Shown: positions 32,561 to 45,734 of the stretch, one piece after another
Layout of the letters: every line of letters begins with the position of its first letter
Position numbering within the stretch: position 1 is the stretch's first letter
DNA from: Ashinkailepas kermadecensis
Taxonomy: Eukaryota > Arthropoda > Thecostraca > Neolepadidae
Assembly: GCA_034440615.1 (NCBI GenBank)
Contig: JAOTOM010003667.1
Span: 62,001 to 126,000 of the forward strand
Direction: 5' to 3'
DNA length: 64,000 bases
Made by a program: the position numbers and the translations under genes
The notes under the pieces: generated by a model
What the model saw: the letters and a program-made list of their open reading frames with translations, nothing else
Database searches by the model: none
Told to the model about the DNA's origin: nothing

Positions 32561-32729
32561 GCATCTGAAAAAACCGTCCCCAGGCCCAGGTGAAACAAGC
32601 AATACATGCATTCTTTACAACACCATTTTAACTTTTAACTTTAACTTTGAAAAAAGCTTCCGAATGTTTGTGTCCGAGACATCTACGTCTATGAATTTAG
32701 GTACGCATGTGTCAAATCTATCCATATGT

Positions 32730-32955
<226 letters not shown>

Positions 32956-34920
32956 TATATTCATATATCGGAACTGTCCATGGATCAGCGAACATGGCGC
33001 GACATCCCAAGAGCATCCACAGCGGGTACCGCCCACAAATGACTATCTTTGTTTACATGTCCTCCCCTCACTTGAGGCTCTGAAAAAATGGACTCTTCCA
33101 ACTCGGTTTGTTTGGCCAGGCACACATCTCTTCCAAACTAAAATCATATAGTGATGACATAACATACAATCCTGTAGTGGTGGAGCGGAACCGTATCACG
33201 AAACGAAGCGCAGACGTCTTGAACGCGACAGTCGGCACACAAAACAGCTGCATCGCTGTTCTTGCAGTTCGCCGCTCATGTCGCAACAAAACACATCCTG
33301 CAGTCCCGCTTTCAGTGGTGTATCCAGATGGGCTCACCACAATCAAGAATGTTCGATTGCACGCCTGTCGGAATTCTCAAGTCGAATGTGTTCTTGAAAA
33401 TGTGCGCCCCTTGGGGGGGGGGTCTCAGCTAATCCCCAAACTCGGAATTTTCTCCATCAATGACTGCGCAAATTAGCATGGGCGGATAAAGGGACACCGA
33501 GGGAATGTGCTGACCAAGGAATGGTGGCGCCTTCCGGGGAGGTTCGAGTACGCAGGATAAAAGCTGACTACCTAAGAGGAAAGGCGCAACTGTAGTATGC
33601 TCGAATGACCCCCCACCCCCATGAATCCTTTCGGCCGAAAGCAGCTTTTTTACATCCTTGTACAATGTACAGAGCTACTCTTCACGTACCCAAACATCAA
33701 TATACATCACTGTGGATAAGTATTAGCAATAGCGATAGAAAATGTATGATGAAGCATCCCACAAAATCAGACAATAGAACATCATTAAATACATTTCCAT
33801 TACTTTTTATTCACATCTTAAACCAGCCCGAGGGCTGTACCGGCGCCAGGACACTTTGTAGAACACAACAAAACATAGCGTCAGAAACGTATGACGCCTA
33901 ACGACTCATAACAGTCAGCTGACTAATGTAAACAAACAGTTAACAGTTAGGTACCTTAGAGCGGTTGCCATCCGGCGAGAACGAAGTGAAGCATGATGTA
34001 AATTCATGTAGAAAAAAACAGGAGTGTGCTTTCGATACCTAACATCGGTGCTAATTCATGCGTGAAAGGAACCCGGTTGGATACTTAGCGAATTAAATAT
34101 TTTCTCTTATGGCCATTTAATTAACTTGCTGTAATTTCTCGAACCTCATTTCAATCACTAAATTGATGAATGTTCCTCGTGGCTGATAACCTTCCTACGT
34201 ACAGCGCCCACCTCAAACGTAATTTGGGAACCTTGCACGCATATAGTACCCAGTATTTCAGATACGGGATATGCCAATGAAGTTACTAAAACAAATTATA
34301 CAAAGATAATGAAGTTCGTTCGGGAAAATCTTGCAGGGAAAGGTATGTTTTCGGGACCATCGTGGAAAACATACCAGTAAAAATAGAGAGGAGACACGTA
34401 GACAGGGTTGGATTTATATATCGGGGTCCTGGATGTGAACGAAGATTTTGGTTATCCCATTCGGAGAGGATAAGTTTCACCTGCTTTGTGGTATAACTCT
34501 TGTGGCTCCAAATCAGCATTGGCAATTTTATCAACAAGCAGCTTTAGCCATTGTCAAGCAGCACTACTCGGCCATCCAGCAAGAAAAAAGTGATACTTTT
34601 TTCCGGAGAGGACAATGTTCTGGATGACAAAAAGTGAGGAACAAACTTTTCCCAGCTTGCATCCATGTACAAACAAAAATTATCCTTTTTTCACTTTGAT
34701 CTACTTAGTTCTGACAGAGCAACACGCTCCTCCACCGACTCCATTTAGCACTCCATTTAGATAAAAGCTGTGCAGATGCCACATAACCTTGATTAACAAA
34801 ACAAAAAACAATAGCAGAGATACAAAACATCCCACACAATTATTAAATCAGCAATATGATCTAAACATTTCAAGGTTCTCTCATGTCTTCACTTAAACTT
34901 TTTCTGCTTGTCATATTGTT
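32956..34920. other. unassigned DNA with one 122-codon frame
   Basis: 33108-33476 is open on the plus strand (start MFGQAHISSK; middle VERNRITKRSADVLN). I recognise no domain. Moderate GC and a lack of splice context suggest an old repeat or chance. 33480-34920 shows nothing. Confidence 0.4.
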
Positions 34921-34924
34921 GATA

Positions 34925-34970
34925 TTGGGGTTTACGGGCGCATCAACTGCATTGGTCGTACCGCGCCCAT
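34925..34970 (-). repeat. SINE 3' end
   Basis: TTGGGGTTTACGGGCGCATC, AACTGCATTGGTCGTACC and GCGCCCATA; both hairpin arms present. Confidence 0.8.
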
Positions 34971-35190
34971 AACCTTGTCAGTCAAACCTGGTGTGAATGT
35001 GTCAACATCAAGTAAATGAGAAGACTGGTGGTCACAACACATAACATTTCATGGTGAAGATATTTTGCGACGTCAGAAAATATTTTTTGTATGTAGGCTA
35101 CCTTTGTTGGCTGCACATCATGGAACCTTAGGTTCAGCATTAAGGAATATTTACACCGGGCAGAATCATGGCAGAGTAGACATTTTGCTC

Positions 35191-35649
35191 CAGTGGCAAA
35201 ATAATGGTTTTTCGTTAGGTGTGAGATGTCAAAACTATTTCACTAGGATATAGAAATCTGTCATGGAAGCATGCCAATTAAAATATCGTTTCAGTGCTTC
35301 AAGTTCCATTTGAGCCATCAGTGCATGTTTTTGGTTTAACTTGGACACACCTCACATATGGATACCTATGTTAATGATAAAAATTGCAATGCCATGTTAT
35401 CAGCAGATCGCATTGTTTAACCCACCACATCATAGATAATCCTGTATCTGGAATTGTGCCATGAGACGTTTGTGTAACCAATCAATAATGGTGACTATAA
35501 GCATGCTACTTACATACAAACGAACAAGTCATAGGAACTTCATAAGCACACATCAACAAGCACGATGTCAATACATCCTTGGAAAGGATGTCTATTCAGT
35601 GCTCAGGAAGTAGTATATTCCACCCTATTTCACGAATAATATACCACTG
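35191..35649 (+). mobile_element. hAT MITE, family R, copy 2 (459 bp)
   Basis: It starts CAGTGGCAAAATAATGG and ends ATATACCACTG, opposite in orientation to copy 1. The flanking 8-mers TTTTGCTC (35183-35190) and TTTGGCTC (35650-35657) match at seven of eight positions. Shares the ACCCTATTTCACGAATAAT block near its right end. Confidence 0.9.
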
Positions 35650-35657
35650 TTTGGCTC

Positions 35658-37319
35658 TGCCATAGTTCTGCCAAATCATACCTCAAGTAAGCAGGATTCA
35701 TTGTGCTGTGTGCATATTATATTTGAAAATGAAGCTAGTATATGCATCCCCTTCTGCACATATTGGACATGAATATCAAGCAAACTTGAAGCAGAAATGA
35801 ATGTTAGATCAATCTATGCAGGAAAATCTAACATCTATAATACGGATAGCCTGGCACCAACACGGTAAATTATGCTATGTCACAGCAAAATGCAAGTATG
35901 CCATTTTACAGGTTTCCGTACTGCATCACCATGGCAAAATGGCATGGCAAAATCGAATTATAGTTCAGCCAGATTTGATGTAGCACTCCCTTTGATGAGT
36001 GATTCAGGGCCCATTTGATGTCAACTATTGAGTGATTAAACTAAAAAGTCATTGTGAACTATTTTGGAATTAGGCCATGGAATATTTCTGGGTTTTAAGA
36101 AGTTTGGAAACCTACCAAGGTGGCTATCATACTGTGAATAGGTAAGAAAGCATACATTGTAGTATATTTTGCATTTGTCAATTGGGCAAGAACATAGCAA
36201 AGGTGGAGCAAAAAGTGGGTCATGGTGCCTATGTGCAAAATGCAAAGGGACATTTTACAGTGCTGAAAGGCAAATGAAGTGCCTTTTGTCTGCCATTCTA
36301 GTAGGGAAGAAAAAAATATTCAGCTGCCATGCACCACATAATATTCATGTTTGGTTAAGTTATTCTATGTTTGGACAAACAGCATGCCATTGTATAATTT
36401 GTGACCAGTAAAAACTCCATAGATATGCTCTGCAATGTCCTATCTCACTAGGACAGTTTCCACAACACCCCTGAAGGCACATGTGCGATTGCACTGCAAC
36501 ACTGTTGTCCCATTTCTGGCCATGAAGGAACCAAAGTGATGCAAACTGTACAGACAGCAAATGCATTATTCACTTTTAAAAGGATGGTGCATTTATCTTT
36601 CTCCTGGAAGGCAAATACTAATTTTGATGTCAAATATGTAAGATAGAGGCATCCATGATATCTGCTCTTTCCTGCCTACCATTACACAACTACCATATAT
36701 ATATATCTGAACTACAAGGGTATAGAGGCTCAGTTGAAAAGGACGTCCACGGACTGGCAGAACAACGAATATAAAATGCAAATTGCACCAATTTCGAGGT
36801 CCTCTCAGCTGCTACATTTATTTCATGTAGTTATTTCAGATTGTTTGTTTTTGTCTAACAACTGAAAATTTGGTCTGAGGTTTTTCTGACTTCAGGCATC
36901 ACTAGCCCAACCAGTCGATGTCCTCTGAGATCCCCACCTGTTGGTCATAGGCTTTACAACTCGTTGATCATTTTCATGCAAAATAGTGTAGCCAATATCT
37001 CCCTCCAATTGGCCATGGGCAGTGAGTAGACAGGTGGGACTCGAACCCATCACCTTTCGGTTGTGAGATGAGTATTAACTACAGCCTCCTCTCATCTCCC
37101 TATCTCTCACCTCAAAGCTTGTCTGTTCTCTCGTTTCACCCATTATCATGCACATCAGTCACACATCATGGTTAGCACCATTAGTCACGACCGTTTTTTT
37201 CTCTTTGGTGCATCTAGACAGGTGGAGAAGATAGTATATCAAAGAGAAGCATAGCAGAGCATAATACATGTGTACATGACAAATGGATTTATAAATGACA
37301 CCTCTTCATCTTACAAATG
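35658..37319. other. AT-rich DNA with a SINE at 36895-37075
   Basis: Apart from the SINE, no feature was recognised. Frames at 36169-36411 and 36360-36566 have no motifs. Confidence 0.6.
36895..37075 (-). mobile_element. tRNA-derived SINE, diverged
   Basis: The minus strand carries CTCATCTCACAACCGAAAGG and GATGGGTTCGAGTCCCAC, an anticodon-arm-like segment and a clear B-box, close to the SINE at 55850. The 3' part (about 36895-36990) has GGCTTTACAACTCGTTGATC, a worn version of the family end. Confidence 0.75.
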
Positions 37320-37810
37320 CAGTGTTAAAATAATGGTTTCTGGTTAGGTGAGATGTAGAAACAAGTATGGCAGGATGTTGAAATCGCTATGGAAATAATC
37401 ATAGTTCAAATACTTGTTCAGTCATTCAAACCCAGTTTTGAGACAACTGAGTACATACATATGACTACCCTTTTTGCATGTTTTGAAAGGTACATACTTT
37501 GGGATATCAATGTTGACAATAACGATACAAATACCCATGCCATAAGCCAGTACTGTACTGTATAGCATATCATATCCTATGCAATCCCTTTACCTGGAAT
37601 TGCACTACAGATGTTCAGTATCACAATCCTGGATCTGTTATAGTGAGCTTAAATATGATACTTATCAACAGGATACTGTTAGAAAAAAGGCATGAAGACT
37701 TCACAAACATGCAACAAGGAGCATGATGTCTATACATCTTTGGAAAGGATGTAGACTCAGTGTTCAGTAAGTGGTATATTCCACCCTATTTCACGAATAA
37801 TTTATCACTG
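37320..37810 (+). mobile_element. hAT MITE, family R, copy 3 (491 bp)
   Basis: It starts CAGTGTTAAAATAATGG and ends TTTATCACTG. The flanking 8-mers TACAAATG and TACAATCG agree at six of eight positions. Internal blocks follow copy 2, including TGGTATATTCCACCCTATTT. Confidence 0.85.
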
Positions 37811-39250
37811 TACAATCGCATTACACACTAGCTGAATATTAGTTTGTGTCTGCTTCTGCAACAAAGGTGAACAAGGGTGATTTAGGGTGAACTGTCTGCA
37901 TTCGTCACATAACACAAAAGTGGACAAAACAGCTTGTATTGACCATGGATAAAACTGGCTAGAACCCCCTGCTGGATGAAGCATGCCAACCCTGATTGTA
38001 TGATGTATGCATCCAGGTCCACCCTAGAAATGTGGGATCCACAACACCCTAACAATGGAATTCCCCAACAATGTCAGATGTAAGGTAGTCCCTAATCATG
38101 CAATTGTTAACAGTACATTTTGAATCTCAATTAGTACTCCAAATGTACACTCGCATTTATCAGCCCTGAGATGCAGGAAATTGCTTGTAAATATATTGAT
38201 TTGGCATACCTCAGATACATGTTCTCTGGACCAGCTGAAATCTCACCAGCAAAATTAATTGGTGCTTTTGCAGAATGCAATCATGATTTTACTCTGTGTT
38301 CTCAAATTGATTGTGAAGAGTGGAAGGAGAGGGGTGCTGTCCAAAAAAAAATCCAGCTGATGTAGACAAAAAGTGCAAATGTACATGGATAATGCATACT
38401 GATGAACAATTTTATATGACCATTGTTGAATGTTTCATAATCAAGTGATGCCAGTATTATACCTGCTGCCTGTACCAGTTGACAGCACTGCTGTCATAGG
38501 CCATACTCACTTTCAAAGGACCTAATGTCACATATAACTTGTAAAATAATGCAAGTAGAACTTGATTACAAAATTAAAAGTGATGTCAAAAGAATAGTCA
38601 AGTGTGGCTATCCACTCAAATTTTAGAAGTTCAGGACACTGGTGCTACTTCCCATTGTCAGTGGTAACAAATGATGTCTATGCTAGTAGAGTACTTCAAC
38701 CATTTTGGCATGAATCAAATCATCACCATCAATAAATCTAGCTATATTGCAGATATTGGTCATAAGGGCCACACAATTTTCCTTTCTGCCAAATGCTACC
38801 AACTCTGCAGTTCAGAATGGTGGTAAATGCAACAATGGTAAAAGCCTTCAAAATCTGCCATTTCAGCATTCTTACAATATATTTGCAATGTAGATCAAAA
38901 TGTGAGCACACAACATTGCATTAAATCACCAGTATTCAAGAGTAGTATATGGTAAGGATAGTAAGAGTAAGCAAGAGCAATGGGCATCTATGACATTATT
39001 AGTCTTAGCATATTTTTGTGGCTGATTTGAAACATGGCTGGAATATTCATCAATATACATTCTCATGTTTGAATATTGTGCCCAGAACTACCTACGAGTT
39101 AATTATTCATTAATAACCAACAAGTTATTGATGGGTGACTTGGTAAATTGATGCAGTTGGAAGCATAATGTGATAGTTATGGAATTACTATGATGGAAAA
39201 AGTCCAAGATGGAACAAAAACATTGCTAAGGGAAAGGAAAAAGGGTAGCA
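37811..39250. other. AT-rich DNA, no feature recognised
   Basis: Only short open frames; no repeat match within the window was noticed. Confidence 0.6.
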
Positions 39251-39258
39251 ATTAATGT

Positions 39259-41040
39259 ATGTATATCTTAATAGAAAGTGCTATAAGTAGGATGTACATG
39301 ACTCCATCCCTGGTTCACTCTCTTTTGGGAAGCAAGCCAAGGACCATCACCTTCTTTGTGAACAACATTGAGGTGGGGCTAAAAAAGATGATGTATAAAT
39401 TTGCTGACATTAAACTGGTGGGAATGACTAATGATTGTGATGAATCTAGCAATATTCAACCAAACTTTGAGGAACTGAAAATAGACTGATCCATTGCTAG
39501 TGTCTTTCAACTATGATAAGTGTAAGATTGTGCATTTGGGGTTTGGAGATGGGGAATTTAGTTACACAATTTGAGGCTGTGCACTGAATATCATTAGTTA
39601 GTTATTAGGGTTTTGTGGCATATCAACTGCATTCGTTACACAGTGCCCAAGCACAACAATGGTTATACTGAATGCCATTGCGCAAGGAATATACTAAGGG
39701 ACAGAATAGTTTCAAGTGATCTGAAATCAGAAAGAACAAGGTAAATTAACTAGAAACAAACCAATTATAATATTTGGAATTATTAATAGGAGTGTTCAAT
39801 ATTGTTGGAAGGAAATTATAAGAAGAATATTGTGCACTGTTTGTAGGCAGTTTTAGTGACAACTTGCTCTCCCATCTAGTTGTTTTAGATCTTTCAAAGC
39901 CATTTTTGGCTTCAACTAAAACATTCCAGATATGCATTTAAAAAATGTAATCATACAGCATTTAATATTAAGAATTGGTTTCAATGAATTTTTCAGCTTT
40001 TTCATGAACACCAACTGTTGTTTGGTGGTGGAAAAACAATGTTAGATTGGGTGTCTTTAGTATAATTTTAATTAAACTATTGTGTGTTCCAAAACCAATA
40101 CCCCAACATGCTGAAAGTAACAAATCAGTTGTTGCATGAGCATCAAACTTGTGAGTTGTGTTGTGAATATTTATTATTTGTGTGGTGTGAGCATGTCAGG
40201 AGTATCAGGTATGGATGTATAGACTTTGTTGGTATTGGGGAAGTATACTTTTGTTGTCATTTTATCTACTGTTGCTAAAAAATTAGCAGCTTAATTCTTC
40301 TGCATACTTTACTAATTTAACCATAGCACCAATTTGTCATCTGGCAGTCATAAGTTGGCTGCTAGATGCCATAGAGCTGAGTGCAGTCTTGAAGTAAATC
40401 AGAAAGCATATTGTTATTTGCTGATATTTGTAAGTCTAGTTCTACTTATTTCAGCAACATCAATTGTAAAAAAAAACTTTGTTATTAAAATTGATGTGAG
40501 AATTATAATTAGTGATTGATTCTAATCCATGCTGATTATCTCTGAGCTCTATCCTGTTCCTGAACCTACATGACCTAGGAGCAGTCACTGCAAAACCACC
40601 TTGTGTGATCTCACTTCAAATATCAAATACTGAATATCAAATATGCACAGAATCGAAGCCATTCCTTACAGGGATACAGATATGATATGAAAGAGTACAG
40701 CAGAAAACTAACAGGCTTGTCACTGGACTAACTACCCAACTTAGAATATGAGACAGGCTGATGACATTAAGTATGTACTTGCTCAAGTAGGAGAGATTAA
40801 CAGGTGATAGGATGTTTCAGATAGTGAAATGGATAGAAATGGTCAATTTGAACCCCTTCTCTTCAAACAATGCTCTTCAATTTTGGGCATCACACAGGGG
40901 TCATCTATTCAGGTTAGACAATTAAATGTATAGAACAGTGAAATGCCAGCAAGATTTTAGTCACATGGTGGTTGATCAATGCTGCTTCTGATAATGTATT
41001 TGAGTGCCTAATTGAATGCATTAAAAATAGGTGGTGTGTA
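39259..41040 (+). mobile_element. CR1-like LINE fragment, plus strand
   Basis: 39300-39550 translates to RT motifs: FFVNNIEVGL, KFADIKLVGM (an eroded FADD-type catalytic block), then FNYDKCKIVHLG-like sequence across a stop. A SINE 3' end (39592-39650) interrupts it. 40640-41010 resumes with RVQQKTNRLVTGL, KSxYLLK-type and VVDQ sequence of the CR1 C-terminus. Many stops; dead. Confidence 0.75.
39592..39650 (-). repeat. SINE 3' end, diverged
   Basis: TTAGTTAGTTATTAGGGTTT, GGCATATCAACTGCATTCG and CAGTGCCCA follow the family layout. Confidence 0.7.
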
Positions 41041-41124
41041 AAAAAACATGCAACACTTCATCAGAGATCGTCCAGGAAATAAACATCTACTCAGTCGGCA
41101 TGCTCTACATTGTGCATTCGGCCT

Positions 41125-41260
41125 GTTCCATGTCAACGATTCGCTCAGTTGGTTAGGGCGTCCGCTTTCCGTATGGATGGTGGTCGGTTTGAATCTCGGC
41201 AGTTACGTTTTTAACCTGATCACACAGTCGTTAGCGGTCAGGGCCGTTGGTTAATGTGGC
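41125..41260 (+). mobile_element. tRNA-like SINE head
   Basis: CGCTCAGTTGGTTAGGGCGT and GGTCGGTTTGAATCTCGGC form A- and B-box-like elements about 40 bp apart, within a tRNA-like spacing. The anticodon arm is not intact and the 3' side does not pair with the 5' side. TTAGCGGTCAGGGCCGTTGG lies downstream in the body. Confidence 0.6.
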
Positions 41261-42250
41261 ACTTTAGATTACTTTACACTATCATATGAGTTGCTTGATG
41301 TAATATTTGTCCATGAAAGTAAAGAGGGAAATACTCAATTAAGGCCTACTCATGCAATGAATGTCCAATTGGACCATTTGGAATTGTCATCATGGAACTT
41401 TGTCTCTGGAAGGATGCTTCTGGCTGAAAAATTTGAGGGGGCATTCGGGCACACTGAGGGTCAGACTTCTTTCAATGTGCAATTCTGGCTGGAAACCTGA
41501 GGGGACACACGCCCCCGGCGTCCCTTGTATCTGTCTCTGTCCCAGAAGCAATTGAAAGGGATTCTGATGAACTGGAGCCACTAAGATGGTTCCATGACAG
41601 CTTCACGCTGCCATGCAATAAGACCTCTCACTTTCTGCAGGCATTTAACTTTTTGGTATTTTCGAACCAAAGTAGTCATACACCTACCTAACAGTGAGGG
41701 TTTGTGACCCCATGAAACATTGCATCCATATCCAGTTCAAGTTGTTTATTTCAACAGCCCAGTTCTGTACGCTCCACATTCCATTACATTTTGAGTGCAA
41801 GCAATGCTACCATAGGAAGTGCAGAAGATCCCCAGTCAACATGCCTCTCACATAACGTTCACTGGGGGAGGTTGGCCACCTGAGATCTGAAACTAGAAGC
41901 ACACAATTTGGAGGAATTACAGCTGTAGTGAATTTGCTGCAGCATACATTTCATGACCCCAGGTCAATGTCTTCAGGGTCAAATGAGGTCACAATCATAC
42001 AGAAAGTATGCACGTTCCACTGCCGAATGGTAGGTAGAGACTGTTCATACATATGCTCGCCATGTGCGCTGGTACAGACTGTGTGCTGTCGTTATGGCCG
42101 GTAGTATGGACCCATTGTGCGATCGTTATGGCCAGCATTAAAAATATGGTTGATCAGTTGTTTTGGTCAGACAGAATTTTATGTAATTCTAATTTGTGAA
42201 GCAGGATGATGGACATTGGGCATGAATTGGGTGGAATTAATGCTAGTGAT
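41261..42250. other. unassigned DNA
   Basis: No gene or repeat recognised; frames at 41291-41555 have no motif. Confidence 0.5.
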
Positions 42251-42259
42251 GATGATGAA

Positions 42260-42306
42260 TTGAGGTTTAGTGGCATGTCAACACTCATGGTCATTTTGTG
42301 CCCATA
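42260..42306 (-). repeat. SINE 3' end, diverged
   Basis: TTGAGGTTTAGTGGCATGTC, AACACTCATGGTCATTTTG and TGCCCATAA align with the family end. Confidence 0.6.
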
Positions 42307-43103
42307 ACTATTATGATCAATCAGTATTTTTTTCTTAAAAGGGGTTTTTGGAATTTTTGGATTCTTGTTTCGGAACACGATGTTTGTGAACGTGATTCGG
42401 AAGATGTGATCATTCGTTTTCTCCATAATGCCTACTTCCTAGCGTAATCCTAGCGATAATTTATGAGCCATATATGCCACACTGCTGTTCATTGTTCAAT
42501 AATTTATCCATCCTTCACCTGGCACTTCTCAGACGTGATTAAAGGGTCATTCAACACTTCACGCAGTTGATTCAACACTTTTTCACGTCAAAAATGCTTG
42601 ATTTCTGCCTCTTTGCCACATAGATGACACACCATTACTATTCCACCAGGACGCAGAAAGAAACTAAACGGAGCACGGCTCGGAGCTGTGATGTACGGAT
42701 GACGTCACAATAAATATTAGGCTTGTGTTTCTAAATTATAATATGAGTTTGTATTAGTTTATATAAGAGTAGATTGTATTACATTAGGTTAGGTTAGGTT
42801 TTCCTATTTAATTATGAATTATCATACTGCTTGTTGGAAGTCGTGAGGAAAGACGACGAGACAGAGCAGAAGCCGACTCTTTTAAATATCACTTTGCGGT
42901 CCGTCACGATAAACATTATGCTTGTGCTTTTAAATTAAAATATATGAGTATATTAGTTTAGATAAGAGTAGATTGTATTAGGTTAGGTTAGGTTTTCCTA
43001 TTTAATGATTAATTATCATACTATTTGTTGGAAATCGTGAGGCAAGACGAGCAGAAACCAACTCTTGTCAACATCACTTTGCTGTCTGTTCAACAGTGTG
43101 AAA

Positions 43104-43265
43104 ATGGCTTCGGTGTGTGTGGGTTGTAATCCAGTCCCACATGATATAATCAAACTTTGCTATAAGGACAACCAAGCGAGCTTAGACTTCCTTAGATGCC
43201 ACAGAGTTATTCCTGCTGGAGTTGTCTGCTCTAAATGTTCCAAGGCCTGCAGGTTGCAGGAGTAG
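43104..43265 (+). pseudogene. Merlin-type transposase N-terminal fragment
   Basis: The frame reads MASVCVGCNPVPH, then DFLRCHRVIPAGVVCSKCSK and stops after 54 residues. The order 'short helix, then C-x2-C' resembles the zinc-ribbon start of Merlin/IS1016-type transposases. The catalytic DDE part is absent, so this copy could move only with help from another element. The assignment rests on a short motif. Confidence 0.5.
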
Positions 43266-43463
43266 GCATCGGCGGGAGTGCACCGAGACGTTTCGTGTTG
43301 CCAGAAGAGAAGAGGTGTGGGTTTGTAACAAGCAACTACAAAGAAACTTTTCTCAATGAAACCTGCCTGGAATCGTGGCAAGTTGTGTGCTTATCAATAT
43401 GTGGTTAGATAAAGATTGGAACCATAGGGCAGCATCTCATTAAGGTATGTGAACGTTTGTTGT

Positions 43464-43545
43464 TGTTTATTGGTTTTACGACACGTCGACCATTGAGTCA
43501 TATAGCATCGCCAATCTCTCACGCCGATTGGTCGCAGGCGATGTG
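43464..43545 (-). repeat. SINE 3' end inside the Merlin-like element
   Basis: TTATTGGTTTTACGACACGT, CGACC, ATTGAGTCATATAGC and CTCTCACGCCGATTGG match the reverse complement of the tail of the SINE at 55850-56018. Confidence 0.85.
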
Positions 43546-43764
43546 AATGTTTGTAGTGTTAGCCAATAGAAGCCTCAGTGCCATGCATATGACGTCATCA
43601 TACTGTACTGACGTGACTATGACGTCATCGTTCAAATTGAAAAGCAATCATTTACGGAGAAAACGAGTGGTCGCATCTTCTGAATCACGTTCATAAACAT
43701 TGTATTCTGAAAAAAAATCCACAAGTTCCAAAAACAACTTTTAAGAAAAATTTACCGATCAATC

Positions 43765-45734
43765 TGCAGTGCTGCTATAATAGCTTATTAATATTCACTG
43801 GTGGTGGTATATCACCTTAAAGCATGCTTGTCAAAGGAAGGTAAAAACATTCCAGATGCCACAACCTCAGTCATTCCCTATTAGCATACATAAGAAAGTA
43901 TCGGCAGTAAGCCGTCCCAAAACCCGGTGTTGTAGCGGTTCAAACAGTACACAGCCTACTAAAACATGGTATATGGTAAGCAGGTTAGAACAGCATGGGC
44001 ACAAAGGCTGATCATCACAGGTCAGCATGTAACTGAGTTGCAAAGTTATGACCTATCCTCAATTGACATAGCATCACTTCCTCTCGTCGCCAGATCCTGT
44101 GACGACTGCCGCATCCCTAGCTCCGGCTTTATAACTCAACTTACAAGGTTTGATTGATGCTAGAAGATGCTCACTGTGCATGTTCAGCCATGATGGGTCA
44201 TCAATAGGTGGTGGATGGCCCTTGATTGCATGTATGAGAATATGATTGATAATTTCTTGTGTTTTAGACCACAATGTCAAAGGTCAGACCTAAACTGCCT
44301 ACCAATGAAATAATTGAGGGAATCAAGTGAATAACCAGAATTAATCAAGAACATAAATGACAAGATATCAAGTGAAATAATAGTAAAGCATTGGAATGGG
44401 CCACCGAAGCATGCAGGAGTCCTTTGTTGCATGCATTTTGTATCAGGGTTGATGGTTTTTATTCAGGAGCTTGGAATTATATTGAATTGGGTATCTAGTT
44501 AATAGGGTACACTGCATATTGTGTCGTACCTTTAGGGTGGGCACTCGTCATCATTGGGCCTTATACCTTATAGGTCCTAGATCATGCCTATAAATGAGAA
44601 ATTGTGCTAGAAAAAGGTGTACATGACAGTGGATTCAGTACCATCCCTTGGGCATGTGATGATGAAAAGATTTCATAACATAATGGGGCAGATAATATTG
44701 TAACATAATGGGAACATAATGGGGCTAATACTCATAATTTTGAGGTAAAGAATAAGCTTAATGCAGTTCCTTTTTCATTCTCTAGCACATTGTCCAGGCA
44801 TAACTTATTTTATTTACACCTTGATTTCCAACTCAGCGAATTTGGACACCATGAGGATTAATTTGGCATTTCTGACTCAACTACTTTAGATAACCCCATA
44901 TGTACCTGCCCAAGTAGTACGAACGATGATCGCCTCTGCTCCCTGCAGTTACCTAACTAACTTGAACTGTTGGTCATACCTATGCTTGAGCTAGATTTCG
45001 ATGAGCACACCAAGGCTTCATTTCGAACCCATATGCATATGGAGCATGCCAAACTGGAACCAATCATTTTGACCTGCATACGATACTTAATACATCTAGG
45101 CTGTAACTCACAGCTACTCTGCTTTCCATAAGCTCCTTACCTGTCTGAAACTAGAACATCAAATTATCGTTCACAGAACCACAAGCACCATCAAATCGTT
45201 GCCATTTTCACATGGGAAACCAGCCGAGTCCACTTCACTCCCCTTGGACCAGTCTATTCCGGAGAAGGTAAGGTCGTCTCTATGGATCGGATATCACAAC
45301 GACCAGGTCACGTGAACCCGTTCATTGAGACAGTGCAGTATCACGTGGTATGGGTTCACTGCAGTTCGGTTTGGTGTGCCTGGTCCTCACTTCTCTTCCA
45401 TACGAAAATAATATTGCTGCGTAAATATTTGTCTACGAATGCAACGCCAAAGAGGCGAATATAACGCAAACATACCGCCTTTATTTGTTTACGTCTGTAA
45501 AACAACTACACGGTGCAATGCCTACAGATCCTGATTCCCCGTAGCGTTGGTTTGTTCAGATTCAGATTAAGGCAATTCATGCGAACAAGTAGAATATTTC
45601 AGCAGCGTTTCTACGACAGTCAGAGCACCAGGTAATTATGTATGTGTTGCATGTCTGTCTGCACCCACTGGATGGCTGAGCCCACAAATGTTTCAAACTT
45701 GAACTGTACCTATGACCAATTAAGGGGGACACGA
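43765..45734. other. gene-poor DNA
   Basis: 44560-44690 resembles 54185-54310 (TGCCTATAAATGAGAAATT versus TGCTTATAAATGGGAAATT, then a GTGTAC block), so both belong to some repeat. The rest has no recognised feature. Confidence 0.5.

Larger units (their letters stand above)
42323..43756 (+). mobile_element. Merlin-like DNA transposon, internally deleted, 1,434 bp
   Basis: The ends are inverted: the left starts AGTATTTTTTTCTTAAAAGG and the right ends TTTTAAGAAAAATTTACC, with about 130 bp of further arm similarity (AACGTGATTCGGAAGATG on the left, its complement on the right). The 8-bp duplication GATCAATC flanks it exactly (42315-42322, 43757-43764). Inside are a duplicated segment (about 42690-42880 versus 42900-43070, each with TTAGGTTAGGTT) and a transposase N-terminus at 43104-43265. 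Eight- to nine-base duplications and long TIRs fit the Merlin superfamily. Confidence 0.8.

Noticed and set aside
33108..33476. 122-codon plus-strand gene
   Set aside because: No domain, no splice or neighbour support; kept only as an unassigned frame.
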